Positions 24,794 through 34,328 of a stretch of DNA of 55,798 nt are shown piece after piece. A model generated the notes under the pieces. It saw nothing but the letters and a program-made list of their open reading frames with translations, was not told where the DNA came from and ran no database searches. Position 1 is the first letter of the stretch, and every line of letters starts with the position of its first letter. Both the position numbers and the translations under genes were made by a program. Source of the DNA: Treponema sp. (GTDB taxonomy: Bacteria; Spirochaetota; Spirochaetia; Treponematales; Treponemataceae); the NCBI GenBank assembly GCA_024402665.1, contig JAKSTI010000012.1:1-55798 (forward strand), read 5' to 3'.

Positions 24794-26486
24794 AAGAAAA
24801 TTTTTCAATTTCTTCAAGCAGTTTTTCCCGCTGTCTCATAATCCCACTAAAAGAAGGAAGCCAGTCATATTTTTCCAGCATAGAAGGAATTGCATCAAAA
24901 ACTTCACCATCAGCTTCTGCAATTGCTGTAAAGTAATCCATTTTGAAAGATTCTGTATCAACAGGAATAATTTCTTCTGTTGTATCAAGTGAAGTTAAAA
25001 CCCATCTGTCTTTTTTGAAAGTGAGTGTAACTGTACCAGAAGTGCGTTCTACAAAAATATCATTAAATTCGCCGTCAGTTCTAAGAAGATTGTACTGAAT
25101 CTGGTGAGTAACTTTTGTTCCTTTCTGAATAGGAGTTCCATCAGGATTTGTAACGGCAACAGGATTTTCATTGCGTTTTTTCAAACTTGGATTCAAATCA
25201 TAATACTGACCGTCAATATACAAACCTGTAATTCCGTATAAGGCTGCTTTTAAGAAGTTTGAGTCAGAATTTGCAGCAATAATCCATCTTTCTGGATTCA
25301 AAAATCCCTGCTGTTTGTTGTAATTTTCTCTTACCTTACTGATAACATAAATATTAGCAATGCTGTCTATGTATCTTGAAAGTTGCTTTCCGTCAGCAAA
25401 GTAATCAAGAAGAACAGTATCTTTATCATTAATACCAACCATAAATGCTTCAACAGTCTGCTGAGAAGTTAATCCTTTTGAAGTATAATTGTCCAGTCTT
25501 CCCTTAATACTGCTTCTTGTAACAAGTCCGATTGTAATAAGTATTGCAAGTGTAACAATAATTGTTGTGGAATTTCTTCTGATTTTTCGTTTTGTATTGA
25601 TTGCAGAATTCTGTCTTTTTAAGAATGCATCTTTTTTTTCTGCAAATGCCTCTTCTGAAAGTTTTGATTCTTTAATGTCATCTTTGAAAGTGTATAAAAG
25701 TTCAAGAGGGAAGTGGGCTGTTGGAGTTAAATCTTCTGAACCTTTTCCTTTTCTCTTTTTCCCAGGAATATTTACAAGGCTGGAATTCAATTTTAATGCC
25801 TTGTTGATTTCTGCAGAAAGATTTTTATTTATTCCGTTTACGCAAAGGTTAACAGGAAGGAATTTAGAATCAAGAATATCTGCATTGCGTTCCAGATCTT
25901 TTGGTTCAGGGTAAGGAAGATTTCCTGTAATCATCTTGTAAGAAATAACCCCTCTTAAAAAACAGAGAGCAGGCAAATCATAAATTGTAGAATTAATCCA
26001 TCCGCCCTGAAGATTTAATGCATCTTCTGCAGGGAGTCCGCCAACTGAATATTTGTACAAATCTTCTGGCAGCATAAGGATTGTGACTTTTGTATCTGTA
26101 ATATCAACAATAATGCCACCAGCCCCAGTCATTGGAACTTTAATATTCTGGATTGCGGCCTGTGTAAGAAGAGAACAAACGTAATAGCCTGGCAGGAAGA
26201 AATCTTTGTTTTCAAAAGAAGAAAGAGTTTTTGCATTTTCAGAAAACTGCTGGTTTCCACAATAAAAAACAATTGGATTTTTGCAGCCTTCTACATCAAA
26301 AGATTTGATTTCTGAAAAACTCCAGGAATTAAAATCAAAAACAGGTTTGTCTTTTGAAGTAAGTTCTGCAGTTGCAAGAAGTCCCTGCTGGGTAACAACT
26401 GAGTCATAATTTGTTTTACTAAAGCTTAATTCTTCCATTCGTGAATTAAGTCTGACAATATCCTTTTCAATCTGAACTAATTCCAT
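24765..26486 (-). CDS. Membrane protein with degenerate kinase-like domain
   Basis: 573 residues from ATG 26486, chosen for the GGCAGG upstream and its 28 nt distance from the hflC stop; the longer open frame would overlap hflC by 62 nt. Residues about 40-240 resemble a protein-kinase C-lobe: I-Y-D-L-P-A-L then M-I-T-G-N-L-P-Y-P (near 172-195) mimic the D-x-W-x-L-G and L-x-G-x-x-P-F motifs, but the HRD and DFG catalytic motifs are absent, so it would be a pseudokinase. A single membrane helix lies near 307-321, followed by a roughly 250-residue domain outside the cytoplasm. It is the third gene of hflK-hflC. The kinase link is inference from pattern. Confidence 0.6.
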   Translation of the reverse strand: MELVQIEKDIVRLNSRMEELSFSKTNYDSVVTQQGLLATAELTSKDKPVFDFNSWSFSEIKSFDVEGCKNPIVFYCGNQQFSENAKTLSSFENKDFFLPGYYVCSLLTQAAIQNIKVPMTGAGGIIVDITDTKVTILMLPEDLYKYSVGGLPAEDALNLQGGWINSTIYDLPALCFLRGVISYKMITGNLPYPEPKDLERNADILDSKFLPVNLCVNGINKNLSAEINKALKLNSSLVNIPGKKRKGKGSEDLTPTAHFPLELLYTFKDDIKESKLSEEAFAEKKDAFLKRQNSAINTKRKIRRNSTTIIVTLAILITIGLVTRSSIKGRLDNYTSKGLTSQQTVEAFMVGINDKDTVLLDYFADGKQLSRYIDSIANIYVISKVRENYNKQQGFLNPERWIIAANSDSNFLKAALYGITGLYIDGQYYDLNPSLKKRNENPVAVTNPDGTPIQKGTKVTHQIQYNLLRTDGEFNDIFVERTSGTVTLTFKKDRWVLTSLDTTEEIIPVDTESFKMDYFTAIAEADGEVFDAIPSMLEKYDWLPSFSGIMRQREKLLEEIEKFSFSPTPVVPR

Positions 26487-26514
26487 ATCTGCCTGCCGTT
26501 TATTAAGATTAAGT

Positions 26515-27489
26515 TTATCTTCCGTTTGCCCCGTACAAATAGTCAAAATAATCCATATTTGTACTGTAAGTAGCATTATAATCTTTTAATGTTTTTTTGT
26601 AAGATTCCATGCTTTTCCAGAAAGTAAAGAATTCAGGATCTTTACTGTAAGCTTCTGCATAAATTCTTGCAGCCTCAGCGTCTCCTTCACCTTTGATTTC
26701 TTCTGCACGTTTATATGCTTCTGAAGTTTTAGTCTGTTTATCTTTAGCAAGTTTACCAAGTAATTCTTCTTTTTTACCTTCACCTTCAGAACGATATGCT
26801 CTTGCAACCTGATTACGGTCTTTGATCATTCTGCTGTAAACAGATTCTGTAAGTTTATCTGAATATTTAATCTGGCGTGGTACAATATCAATTACTGTGA
26901 TTCCCCAGTCAGAAACGTTTTTATTTGCTTCTTCAACCATCTGCAAACACAAAGCAGTTCTACCAAGTTTTACAACATCATTCTGTGAAGCAGAACGAAC
27001 AGAATCTTCTATAGAGATGCTTTCTCCTTCTTCAACTTCTGGAACCTGATTAATTTTATTTGATGAACGAACAATTTCACTTAAGCTGTTCTGAGTAATA
27101 ATTGTTCTGCAGGCTGAATCTACAATACCACTAAGGGCTTTGTATCCGTTATCAAGAGTCTGGAATTTCTGATAGAATTTTTCTGGATTAGAAATCTGCC
27201 AGCGTGAAGTAATATCAACTACAATCAAAAGATTTTCCTTTGTCTGGATTTCTTCTGTATCGCCATCAAGAGAAAGAATCTTTTTTGGGTAAGTTGTTAC
27301 AATATCAATAAGAGGCATTTTGAAGTACATACCAGCTTCTGTCTGTGTAGAAACAATGCGCTGAAGTCTTTTTACAACAACCTGTTCCCCTTCATTTACA
27401 ATATAAAAAGGTTTTACAGCAATACAACCTAAAATAATAACTGCAATTACTACAATAAAAGTAATAACTCTTTTAATTTTTGAAGCCAT
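26515..27489 (-). CDS. hflC: Band-7/SPFH membrane protease regulator HflC
   Basis: 324 residues. An N-terminal membrane helix (about 8-25) is followed by the SPFH domain with V-V-K-R-L-Q-R-I near 38-45, and a charged coiled coil with A-E-E-I-K-G-E-G-D-A-E-A-A-R-I near 262-276, characteristic of HflC. With HflK it forms the cage that controls FtsH proteolysis; ftsH is not in this window. Its ATG overlaps the hflK stop by one base, so the two are translationally coupled. Confidence 0.92.
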   Translation of the reverse strand: MASKIKRVITFIVVIAVIILGCIAVKPFYIVNEGEQVVVKRLQRIVSTQTEAGMYFKMPLIDIVTTYPKKILSLDGDTEEIQTKENLLIVVDITSRWQISNPEKFYQKFQTLDNGYKALSGIVDSACRTIITQNSLSEIVRSSNKINQVPEVEEGESISIEDSVRSASQNDVVKLGRTALCLQMVEEANKNVSDWGITVIDIVPRQIKYSDKLTESVYSRMIKDRNQVARAYRSEGEGKKEELLGKLAKDKQTKTSEAYKRAEEIKGEGDAEAARIYAEAYSKDPEFFTFWKSMESYKKTLKDYNATYSTNMDYFDYLYGANGR

Positions 27490-28454
27490 TAGTTTTTACC
27501 TCCGTTAAGTTCTTTAATTGGAAGAATGTTTTTCAAATCACTGTCAATAAGTTCTGGTTTAACTTCTCCACCAAAAAGTTCTTCCATTGTTTCAAGATAA
27601 ATACGTTCTTTTGTAACACGAGGTGCTCTTTTGTATTCTTCGTAAACTGCATTAAAGCGGGCAACATCACCTTTTGCTCTGTTGATTCTGTCTGCCTTAT
27701 AACCTTCTGCAATCTGGATTTCTCTTTCTGCTTCACCTTCAACACGGTAGATTTCTGTATTATAAAGTTCCTTACCTTCGTTGATGTAGCGGTTCATATC
27801 CTGCATAGCTTTGTTTACATCTTCAAATGCTTCCTGAACTCCTTCTGGAGCAACTGTGTTCTGGAATGTAACAGAGATTACTTTTACACCCATCTGCAAT
27901 TTGTTGAAGTTTTCGTTCATCATAACAATTGCTGCATCCTGAATGTTTTTGCGTTCTGAACCAATTACATCAAGAATTGCTGTGTCTCCAATTAATGTAT
28001 TGATTACCGAGCGTGAAATATCTCTGATTGTTTCTTCTTTTTCATAAACACTGAAAAGCCACAATTTAGGATCTTCAATCTGATAGCGGATTTCCCATTC
28101 TGCATCAATAAGGTTTAAATCCCCGGTAAGAATAATAGATTCTTCTGTGATGTTGTTTTTATATTCGTTGTTTCTTCCTGCCTTTACAGTCTTAAAACCG
28201 AATTCTTCTGTATAGATTGTTGTTACTGCAACATTCTGATTTTTATCAATTCCAAATGGCAATTTCAAATGGATACCTGGAGTTTTTACAGTATCTGTGT
28301 ATTTACCGAATCTAGTAATAACTGCCTGTTCAGTTTCATCAATCATGTAGAAGCTGGAAAAACTTGCATAAACTACTAGTGCAAGAATAATCAGACCAAA
28401 GACTTTTCCTGGTCTGAAACCGGACTTCTTTTTTTCGCTTGTATTATCAGCCAT
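27489..28454 (-). CDS. hflK: Band-7/SPFH membrane protease regulator HflK
   Basis: 321 residues from ATG 28454, chosen because AAAGAGGA lies just upstream; the open frame extends 18 codons further without support. One membrane helix (about 16-34), the SPFH domain with E-Q-A-V-I-T-R-F-G near 41-49, and the helical tail with E-G-E-A-E-R-E-I-Q-I-A-E-G near 235-247. The protein lacks the Gly-rich N-terminal stretch of E. coli HflK. First gene of hflK-hflC-pseudokinase, divergent from the DUF4230 gene. Confidence 0.92.
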   Translation of the reverse strand: MADNTSEKKKSGFRPGKVFGLIILALVVYASFSSFYMIDETEQAVITRFGKYTDTVKTPGIHLKLPFGIDKNQNVAVTTIYTEEFGFKTVKAGRNNEYKNNITEESIILTGDLNLIDAEWEIRYQIEDPKLWLFSVYEKEETIRDISRSVINTLIGDTAILDVIGSERKNIQDAAIVMMNENFNKLQMGVKVISVTFQNTVAPEGVQEAFEDVNKAMQDMNRYINEGKELYNTEIYRVEGEAEREIQIAEGYKADRINRAKGDVARFNAVYEEYKRAPRVTKERIYLETMEELFGGEVKPELIDSDLKNILPIKELNGGKN

Positions 28455-28537
28455 AAAATCCTCTTTAAAAAGTAAAATTTGATATATAAAAGATATTAAA
28501 AACTGCATAAAAAGACAACAAAATTTAAAAAATAGAG

Positions 28538-28543
28538 TATAAT
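28538..28543 (+). promoter_or_regulatory. -10 box, leaderless type, of the DUF4230 gene
   Basis: TATAAT ends 6 nt before ATG 28550. A GACA-containing -35 candidate (AAGACA, 28512-28517) has a long 20 nt spacer. Confidence 0.5.
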
Positions 28544-28549
28544 TTAAGT

Positions 28550-29206
28550 ATGAGTGAAGAAAAAAAAATGAAGATGCCTAAGCCACCAAAGGCTCCAAAG
28601 GTAAAAAAGGAACGGCCTCCAAGAGAACATCACGGACATACTCCTTTGGGCGGATTACTTACCAGAATAATTATTATTCTTGTTCTTATTCTTGGAATTT
28701 TGTGTGTATGGTTTTACGGAACAAGTAAAAATTCTGAAGCTGTAGTAGAAAAGAATTCTGTAATGGTAAAAGAGTCTTTGTCTTTCTGGCAGGAATTTGT
28801 TACATTAAAGTACAGATACAGTGATATTGTTTCTGTAAAAAAGACAGGCTTTTTAACTTCAAGTTACGCTCTTGTAAAATATTCAGGAATTGTACGTGCT
28901 GGTATTCAGGATATTACTGCGGCAGAAATAAATATTTCTTCAGACGGAAAAGTTCTGACAATCATTCTTCCGGAACCTGATATCCTTGGAAATGACATAG
29001 TTTCTCAGGAAGTTTTTGATGAACAGCACAGTATCTTTGTTCCAATGTCTATGGAAGAAGTTTTTACAGAAATCAATAATTCTAAAGAAGATGCATTGGA
29101 AGAATTGCTGAATGATGGTATTCTAGAACAGTCAAAAGACCATGCCAAAAAAATTCTAACCCAACTCTTTAAAACCGCCGGCTTTGAAGTAGTTGTCGTT
29201 GAATAA
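28550..29206 (+). CDS. DUF4230 family membrane-anchored protein
   Basis: 218 residues. A basic Pro/Lys-rich N-terminus (1-30), one membrane helix (about 39-57), then an extracytoplasmic domain with the F-x-x-x-V-x-L-K-Y-R-Y-S-D pattern near 83-95 and A-L-V-K-Y-S-G near 106-112 typical of DUF4230. Function is unknown. It is divergent from hflK across 95 nt and is probably translated from a leaderless mRNA. A GACG- or AGGA-like ribosome-binding site is absent. Confidence 0.8.
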   Translation: MSEEKKMKMPKPPKAPKVKKERPPREHHGHTPLGGLLTRIIIILVLILGILCVWFYGTSKNSEAVVEKNSVMVKESLSFWQEFVTLKYRYSDIVSVKKTGFLTSSYALVKYSGIVRAGIQDITAAEINISSDGKVLTIILPEPDILGNDIVSQEVFDEQHSIFVPMSMEEVFTEINNSKEDALEELLNDGILEQSKDHAKKILTQLFKTAGFEVVVVE

Positions 29207-29222
29207 TTTATTAAATAGTACA

Positions 29223-29309
29223 AATATAGAAAAATTCTATATAATATAATAAATGATAATGAAAAAATTCCTTTGTGAACTTTATAAATTCATTTATAAA
29301 AATACGTGA
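29223..29309 (+). other. Hairpin, double -10 box and 18-codon ORF cut by a repeat
   Basis: ATATAGAA/TTCTATAT (8 bp, 3 nt loop) is followed by two overlapping TATAAT boxes (29240-29245 and 29245-29250) and ATG codons at 29253 and 29259. The frame runs 18 codons and stops at TGA inside the left end of the 131 bp repeat. It could be the leuB promoter with a fortuitous ORF, a leader peptide, or a gene start severed by the repeat. Confidence 0.3.
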
Positions 29310-29428
29310 AGGAAGGCAGTGACTGTCAAAAACTTTTGTAGAGCGGAAAGATAGTTTCCTTACCGCTCTACAATGTAGCGACGCTAGCTAGCGGTTTTGA
29401 CAGTTACTGACTGAGTGGAAGTATTTTT
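29298..29428. repeat. 131 bp inverted-end repeat (MITE-like), copy 1
   Basis: It starts AAAAATAC and ends GTATTTTT. The ends are imperfect inverted repeats of about 36 bp, each carrying TGTCAAAA/TTTTGACA. The core holds the stem TGTAGAGCGG/CCGCTCTACA around a conserved loop (here read GATAGTTTCC). Reverse-complemented, it aligns end to end with copy 2. Flanking TATA on both sides would fit a TA target duplication. It occupies most of the 290 bp gap 29207-29496. Confidence 0.85.
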
Positions 29429-29496
29429 ATATTTATAAATTTTTTTTGTACATAAAGGTGTATTTTCAGAAAAAAAAAGTTTTATAGGGGATAATT

Positions 29497-30582
29497 ATGG
29501 AAAAAAATATTGCTCTTATTCCAGGTGACGGAATCGGTCCTGATATCGTAGAAGAAGCAGTAAAAGTTTTGAATGCTGTTGCAAACAAATTCGGTCATGT
29601 ATTTACTTACAAAAATGTAATTGCCGGTGGAAAGGCAATCGATTTATTCAAGCATCCACTTCCAAAAGATCAGCTTGATATTTGTACACATGCAGATTCA
29701 GTTTTGCTTGGTGCCGTTGGTGGTCCAAAATGGGATAACGTAGATCCTTCTATCCGTCCAGAAAAAGGACTTCTTGCTCTTCGTAGTGGAATGAAAGTAT
29801 TTGCAAACCTTCGTCCTGCAGTAATGTTCCCTCAGTTAAAGGCCGCTTGTCCTTTGAAAGATGAAATCGTTGGGGACGGAATTGATATCCTTATTGTTCG
29901 TGAATTAACTGGTGGTATTTACTTTGGTGAACGTGGTACTGCTAATGATGGCGACACAGCATGGGATACAGAAAAATATACTCGTGAAGAAATTGAAAGA
30001 ATTGTTCGTATGGCTTTTGAAGCTGCAAAAGGACGCAGAAAGAAGGTTACTGTTGTTGATAAGGCAAACATCCTTGTTTCAAGCCGCTTGTGGAGAAAAG
30101 TTGCAGAAGAAATTCATGAACAGTACAAAGACATTGCTTTAGACTTTATGTATGTAGATAACGCCGCTATGCAGCTTGTAAGAAATCCAAAACAGTTTGA
30201 TGTTATTGCTACTTCAAATATGTTTGGTGATATTCTTTCTGATGAAGCTTCTCAGATTACAGGTTCAATTGGTATGCTTGCATCTGCTTCTCTTGGTGAT
30301 GGAAAAGGTCCTGGACTTTATGAACCAATTCACGGTTCTGCTCCTGATATTGCAGGAAAAGATATTGCAAACCCTCTTGCTACTATTTTGTCTGCTGCAA
30401 TGATGCTTCGTTATGATTTCAAACTTAATGCAGAAGCTGATGCAATTGAAAAAGCTGTTGCCGATGTTCTTGAAGAAGGTTGGCGTACAGGTGATATTGC
30501 CGGTGATGTTGAAGCTGTAAAAGCAGCCGGAAAATTGTGCGGCACAAAACAGATGGGTTCTCTTGTTGCAGAGAGAATATAA
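29497..30582 (+). CDS. leuB: 3-isopropylmalate dehydrogenase
   Basis: 361 residues. N-terminal [15 protein letters not shown] site [10 protein letters not shown] near 275-284, catalytic D-N-A-A-M-Q near 222-227, and substrate loop [10 protein letters not shown] near 137-146. It oxidises and decarboxylates 3-isopropylmalate in leucine synthesis. AGGGGATAAT precedes the ATG. ilvD lies two genes downstream, so branched-chain genes cluster here, though the LRR gene between them has its own promoter. leuA and leuCD are not in the window. Confidence 0.93.
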   Translation: MEKNIALIPGDGIGPDIVEEAVKVLNAVANKFGHVFTYKNVIAGGKAIDLFKHPLPKDQLDICTHADSVLLGAVGGPKWDNVDPSIRPEKGLLALRSGMKVFANLRPAVMFPQLKAACPLKDEIVGDGIDILIVRELTGGIYFGERGTANDGDTAWDTEKYTREEIERIVRMAFEAAKGRRKKVTVVDKANILVSSRLWRKVAEEIHEQYKDIALDFMYVDNAAMQLVRNPKQFDVIATSNMFGDILSDEASQITGSIGMLASASLGDGKGPGLYEPIHGSAPDIAGKDIANPLATILSAAMMLRYDFKLNAEADAIEKAVADVLEEGWRTGDIAGDVEAVKAAGKLCGTKQMGSLVAERI

Positions 30583-30601
30583 TCTGCTGATTTTTTATTA
30601 A

Positions 30602-30630
30602 TTGCGGTAAAATAAAAAGAGTAATAGAAT
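30602..30630 (+). promoter_or_regulatory. Promoter, leaderless type, of the LRR protein gene
   Basis: TTGCGG (30602-30607), a 17 nt spacer, and TAGAAT (30625-30630), ending 6 nt before ATG 30637. Confidence 0.6.
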
Positions 30631-30636
30631 AATAAT

Positions 30637-32211
30637 ATGGAACAGGCGATTGTTAGAAAAAATGGTCTTCTTTATTCTGAAGATTTAAAAACTGTTGTAG
30701 GTGTTGATACTGACTCAAATTTATTTAATGGAAGAATTCCGTTTGGGGCACACTTTATTGATGATGAAGTGTTTACAGAATGTCCTTATGAATCGGTTTC
30801 TATTCCAGATTCTGTTGAAAAACTTGGATCTAATCTTTTTTGCGATTCAACTGAATTACAGAAGGTAAAACTTCCTGCAACTATCATGGAACTTGCTCCA
30901 TATATGTTCTCTGGCTGTACAAAACTTACAAAAATTACAATGCCAAATGAATTGTATGGTTTTTCAGAAGGACTTTTTAATAATTGTACTTCTCTTGAAG
31001 AAATTCCTTTTAGAGCCGGTATTGAAGAACTTCCTGAAAATGTATTTTCTGGTTGTACAGCTTTAAAAACTCTTGTAATCCCAAATACTGTAAAAACAAT
31101 CTGTTCCTGCGCTGCAGCTTACTGTTCTAATCTTAAGGTTCTGGTTTTGCCAGCATCACTTGAAGAAATGGCAGAAGATGCTTTTGCAGGATGTAATGCT
31201 ATTAGAAATATCCGTATTGACGGAAGTAACGACCGCTTCTTTGTAAGTGAAGAAGATGGCTGTCTTTATGAAAGAACAGAAGAGGGTAACCGCTTAAGAC
31301 TTACTGTTTCTGGTGTTGAACCTCAGGATGTTGCTTTCTATAAAGAAAATGTTGACGATGAAACAGATGATTTCTTCTCTAATGAAGATTTTAATGAAAT
31401 TGATGAAACCTTTAGTCCTGAAGTAAAAGCCCTTGATGAATCTGAAGAAGGAGAAGTGGGTATTGCTGAAGAAGAAAAGAGAATGATAATGGGAGAACCT
31501 TCAATGAATGATGAAACAAATGTAAACGCTATGCTTGCAGACATCCTTGGTGAAGAAAAAGCCAGAGCCGAATCTGTTAATTCATCTGTTACAGTAGATG
31601 ATAGAGAAACTCAGATTTTGACACAGATGATGGATGTAATGAGTGATCAGAGACCTGCTGATGATTCTGCCAAAGTTTCTGATGATGAACTTGCTAAGTT
31701 GTTTGCTTCTAATGAACTTGTTGAACAGAAAGAGCCTGTTGCTGATATTAACGAAATTGATAATAAGACTAAGATTCTTATTGATTCAGTTGCGGTTAGT
31801 AAAATAATTGAATGCACTCCTGTTGGTGAAGTTCCTGTAAACCATGAACTTTTTGTTATTGCAGAAAGAACTGTAAAAGACGAAGCCGGCAATGATACAT
31901 TCTCTGCTAAACTTGAAAAATGCAGCAGAACTTTTGCCCATGTTCAGGATTTCAAACGCATTATTATGTTAAGCGGACTTCCTGTTGATAATGAAGAATT
32001 TATGCAGTTCTACTATCATTTTATTGGATTAAAGAACGTTGTTTTTGCCTGCGAAGCACCAAATCCTGCTTCACTTTCTGATTATGCAAAAACAATTTGT
32101 GAACAGTCTAAAATCAGTCTTGAAAGAAATGAATTACTTACTCAGAGAAAACAAATCAGTATTAAAAATGATTCTTTGATTAAACTTGTAATTCAGGATA
32201 AATTCGACTAA
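30637..32211 (+). CDS. BspA-type leucine-rich-repeat protein
   Basis: 524 residues. The first 200 hold several LRR_5 repeats of the form F-x-x-C-T-x-L-x-x-I-x-x-P (for example near 93-105, 114-128 and 139-151), as in Treponema/Bacteroides BspA-like proteins. There is no signal peptide, so it appears cytoplasmic, unlike surface BspA proteins. Residues 230-400 are very acidic and probably disordered; the last 110 residues form a separate unrecognised domain. Function unknown. Transcription seems to start at its ATG. Confidence 0.75.
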   Translation: MEQAIVRKNGLLYSEDLKTVVGVDTDSNLFNGRIPFGAHFIDDEVFTECPYESVSIPDSVEKLGSNLFCDSTELQKVKLPATIMELAPYMFSGCTKLTKITMPNELYGFSEGLFNNCTSLEEIPFRAGIEELPENVFSGCTALKTLVIPNTVKTICSCAAAYCSNLKVLVLPASLEEMAEDAFAGCNAIRNIRIDGSNDRFFVSEEDGCLYERTEEGNRLRLTVSGVEPQDVAFYKENVDDETDDFFSNEDFNEIDETFSPEVKALDESEEGEVGIAEEEKRMIMGEPSMNDETNVNAMLADILGEEKARAESVNSSVTVDDRETQILTQMMDVMSDQRPADDSAKVSDDELAKLFASNELVEQKEPVADINEIDNKTKILIDSVAVSKIIECTPVGEVPVNHELFVIAERTVKDEAGNDTFSAKLEKCSRTFAHVQDFKRIIMLSGLPVDNEEFMQFYYHFIGLKNVVFACEAPNPASLSDYAKTICEQSKISLERNELLTQRKQISIKNDSLIKLVIQDKFD

Positions 32212-32246
32212 TTATACAAAAAAATTTACTAGAAAAGGAAAAGAAA

Positions 32247-33932
32247 ATGAAAAGCGATAACGCAAAAAAAGGTATAGAGAGAGCACCACACCGTTCATTG
32301 TTTTATGCAATGGGCTACACAGATGAAGAATTAGAAAAACCATTAGTTGGTGTTTGTTGTGCAAAAAATGAAATAATCCCTGGTCATATTGAATTGGACC
32401 GTATTGCAGAAGCTGTAAAAGCCGGAATCCGTATGGCAGGTGGTACACCTGTTGAATTCCCAGCAATTGGTGTTTGTGACGGTATTGCTATGGGACACGA
32501 AGGAATGAAATATTCCCTTGTTACTCGTGAACTTATTGCCGACTCAATTGAATGTATGACAAAGGCTCACCAGTTTGACGCCCTTGTTATGATTCCTAAC
32601 TGTGACAAAATTGTTCCTGGAATGTTGATGGCTGCAGCTCGTCTTGATCTTCCTACAGTATTCTGTTCTGGTGGACCAATGATGCCTGGTCACTTGCCAA
32701 GCCACGAAGAAGGAAATCCTTATTCAGATAAAAATCTTTCTCTTACAGATATGTTTGAAGCTGTAGGTGCTGTTGCTTCTGGAAAAATTACTGAAGCTCA
32801 GTTACGGGAAATGGAACAGATTGCGTGCCCTGGTTGTGGTGCATGTTCTGGTATGTTCACTGCAAACTCTATGAACTGTCTTACAGAATCTATTGGTCTT
32901 GGTCTTCCAGGAAACGGTACAATTCCTGCTGTAACTGGTAAACGTATTGCTTTGGCAAAACATGCCGGTATGAAAGTAATGGAAATGTACGAAAAGGGAA
33001 TTACAGCCCGCTGTATGATGACTGCCGATCATTTTAGAAATGCTTTGGCTGCTGATATGGCTATGGGTTGTTCTTCTAACACAATGCTCCATCTTCCAGC
33101 AATTGCTCACGAAGCAGGCCTTTCAATTGACTTAAACGAAGTAAATGATATTTCTAACAGAACACCAAACTTAGTTCACCTTGCTCCAGCTGGTCATACA
33201 TTTATGTGCGAATTTGATGATGCAGGTGGTGTTCAGGCTGTTCTTATGGAACTTGCTAAAAAGAACCTTATTAATACAAATCTTATGACTGTAACTGGAA
33301 AAACTGTTGCAGAAAATATTACAGGTGTTCGTAACAGAAAACCTGAAATCTTGCGTCCAATTGAAAATCCATTCAGTGATAACGGTGGTATTGCAATCTT
33401 GTTTGGAAACCTTGCACCAAACGGAACTGTAGTAAAACGTTCTGCTTGTGCTAAAGAACTTATGCATCACACAGGTCCAGCCCGCGTATTCAACGATGAA
33501 AGTGAAGCAATGGCTGCAGTACAGAAACAACAGATTAAAAAAGGCGATGTTGTAGTTATCCGTTACGAAGGTCCAAAAGGCGGTCCTGGTATGCGCGAAA
33601 TGTTAGCTGTAACAGCTGCTCTTGCTGGTCAGGGACTTGATAAAGATGTTGCTCTTATTACAGACGGCCGTTTCTCTGGTGCTACTCGCGGTGCTTCTTT
33701 GGGACACTGTTCTCCAGAAGCTGCAGTTGGTGGACCAATTGCTCTTGTTGAAGAAGGTGATTTAATTGAACTTGATATCAATAATTATAAAATCACTCTT
33801 AAAGTAAGTGATGAAGAACTTGCTGCAAGAAAAGCAAAATGGGTATGTCCAGAACCAAAAGTAAAAACTGGTTACCTTGCCCGCTATGCTAAATTAGTTA
33901 GCTCTGCAGACAAAGGTGCAATTTTGGAATAG
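32247..33932 (+). CDS. ilvD: Dihydroxy-acid dehydratase
   Basis: 561 residues, the family's usual length. Iron-sulfur and Mg ligands are visible: V-C-C-A-K-N near 35-40, P-N-C-D-K near 118-122, and C-P-G-C-G-A-C-S-G near 193-201; the C-terminal motif [11 protein letters not shown] is near 472-482. It makes the keto acids for valine and isoleucine. AAGGAAAAG is the ribosome-binding site. The end is odd: after the stop comes a double-hairpin element and then a second version of the last codons (K-G-A-I-L-E-stop) with synonymous changes, as if the present 3' end had been swapped in from a relative. Confidence 0.94.
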   Translation: MKSDNAKKGIERAPHRSLFYAMGYTDEELEKPLVGVCCAKNEIIPGHIELDRIAEAVKAGIRMAGGTPVEFPAIGVCDGIAMGHEGMKYSLVTRELIADSIECMTKAHQFDALVMIPNCDKIVPGMLMAAARLDLPTVFCSGGPMMPGHLPSHEEGNPYSDKNLSLTDMFEAVGAVASGKITEAQLREMEQIACPGCGACSGMFTANSMNCLTESIGLGLPGNGTIPAVTGKRIALAKHAGMKVMEMYEKGITARCMMTADHFRNALAADMAMGCSSNTMLHLPAIAHEAGLSIDLNEVNDISNRTPNLVHLAPAGHTFMCEFDDAGGVQAVLMELAKKNLINTNLMTVTGKTVAENITGVRNRKPEILRPIENPFSDNGGIAILFGNLAPNGTVVKRSACAKELMHHTGPARVFNDESEAMAAVQKQQIKKGDVVVIRYEGPKGGPGMREMLAVTAALAGQGLDKDVALITDGRFSGATRGASLGHCSPEAAVGGPIALVEEGDLIELDINNYKITLKVSDEELAARKAKWVCPEPKVKTGYLARYAKLVSSADKGAILE

Positions 33933-33948
33933 AACTAAAAGGGATGTG

Positions 33949-33989
33949 CTAGTTTGCGCAGCAAACTAGTTGAGCAGCTCTGCTGCGAC
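33949..33989. repeat. Double-hairpin element behind ilvD
   Basis: Hairpin 1 CTAGTTTGC-GCA-GCAAACTAG (33949-33969) and hairpin 2 GCAG-CTCTG-CTGC (about 33974-33986), ending TGCGAC. The order, spacing, GCGCA core and TGCGAC end match the element behind icd (54162-54203, opposite strand). Confidence 0.75.
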
Positions 33990-34023
33990 CAGACAAAGGT
34001 GCTATTCTTGAATAGGGATGTGC
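33990..34023 (+). pseudogene. Ghost copy of the ilvD 3' end
   Basis: CAGACAAAGGTGC, then codons for A-I-L-E and TAG, then GGATGTGC: the same peptide end D-K-G-A-I-L-E-stop and the same following bases as the true ilvD end (33907-33949). GCA is changed to GCT and TTG to CTT, both synonymous. The ghost is out of the ilvD frame. Confidence 0.75.
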
Positions 34024-34043
34024 CCCAAAAAGATTAAATTTTT

Positions 34044-34325
34044 ATGATTTGTTGGAAATGTAAAAAAGAAATTACTGTTGATTCTATTTCTCGCTCTACA
34101 GAATGCCCTTTGTGTGCTGCTGATTTACATGCATGTAAGGGTTGTAAGTTTTATTCTACTGGCTCTCATAACGATTGCCGAGAAAGTTCTGCTGAATATG
34201 TTTCTGACAAAGAAAAAGCAAATTTCTGTGATTATTTTAAGCCTGCTGAAAATGCTGGTCTTGCAAGTGGTAGCTCTAAAGCTGATGAAGCCAAGAAAGC
34301 TTTTAATGCTTTGTTTGGAGACTAA
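34044..34325 (+). CDS. Small zinc-ribbon protein
   Basis: 93 residues. It begins M-I-C-W-K-C-K-K with a second C-P-L-C pair near 22-25, which together make a four-Cys zinc ribbon, then H-A-C-K-G-C and a further C-R and C-D pair. The tail is a short Ala/Lys-rich helix. Nucleic-acid or protein binding is likely but unproven. The murI start lies 3 nt after its stop and its last codons supply murI's GGAG, so the two are coupled. The upstream 111 nt hold the ilvD ghost and double hairpin. Confidence 0.75.
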   Translation: MICWKCKKEITVDSISRSTECPLCAADLHACKGCKFYSTGSHNDCRESSAEYVSDKEKANFCDYFKPAENAGLASGSSKADEAKKAFNALFGD

Positions 34326-34328
34326 TTT

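Noticed and set aside
26487..26576. Longer N-terminus of the kinase-like protein reaching into hflC
   Set aside because: The extra 30 residues are the hflC coding region read in another frame; ATG 26486 has GGCAGG upstream.
29207..29496. Leucine attenuator or T-box before leuB
   Set aside because: The region has no run of leucine codons and no T-box specifier or antiterminator features; it is largely the 131 bp repeat.
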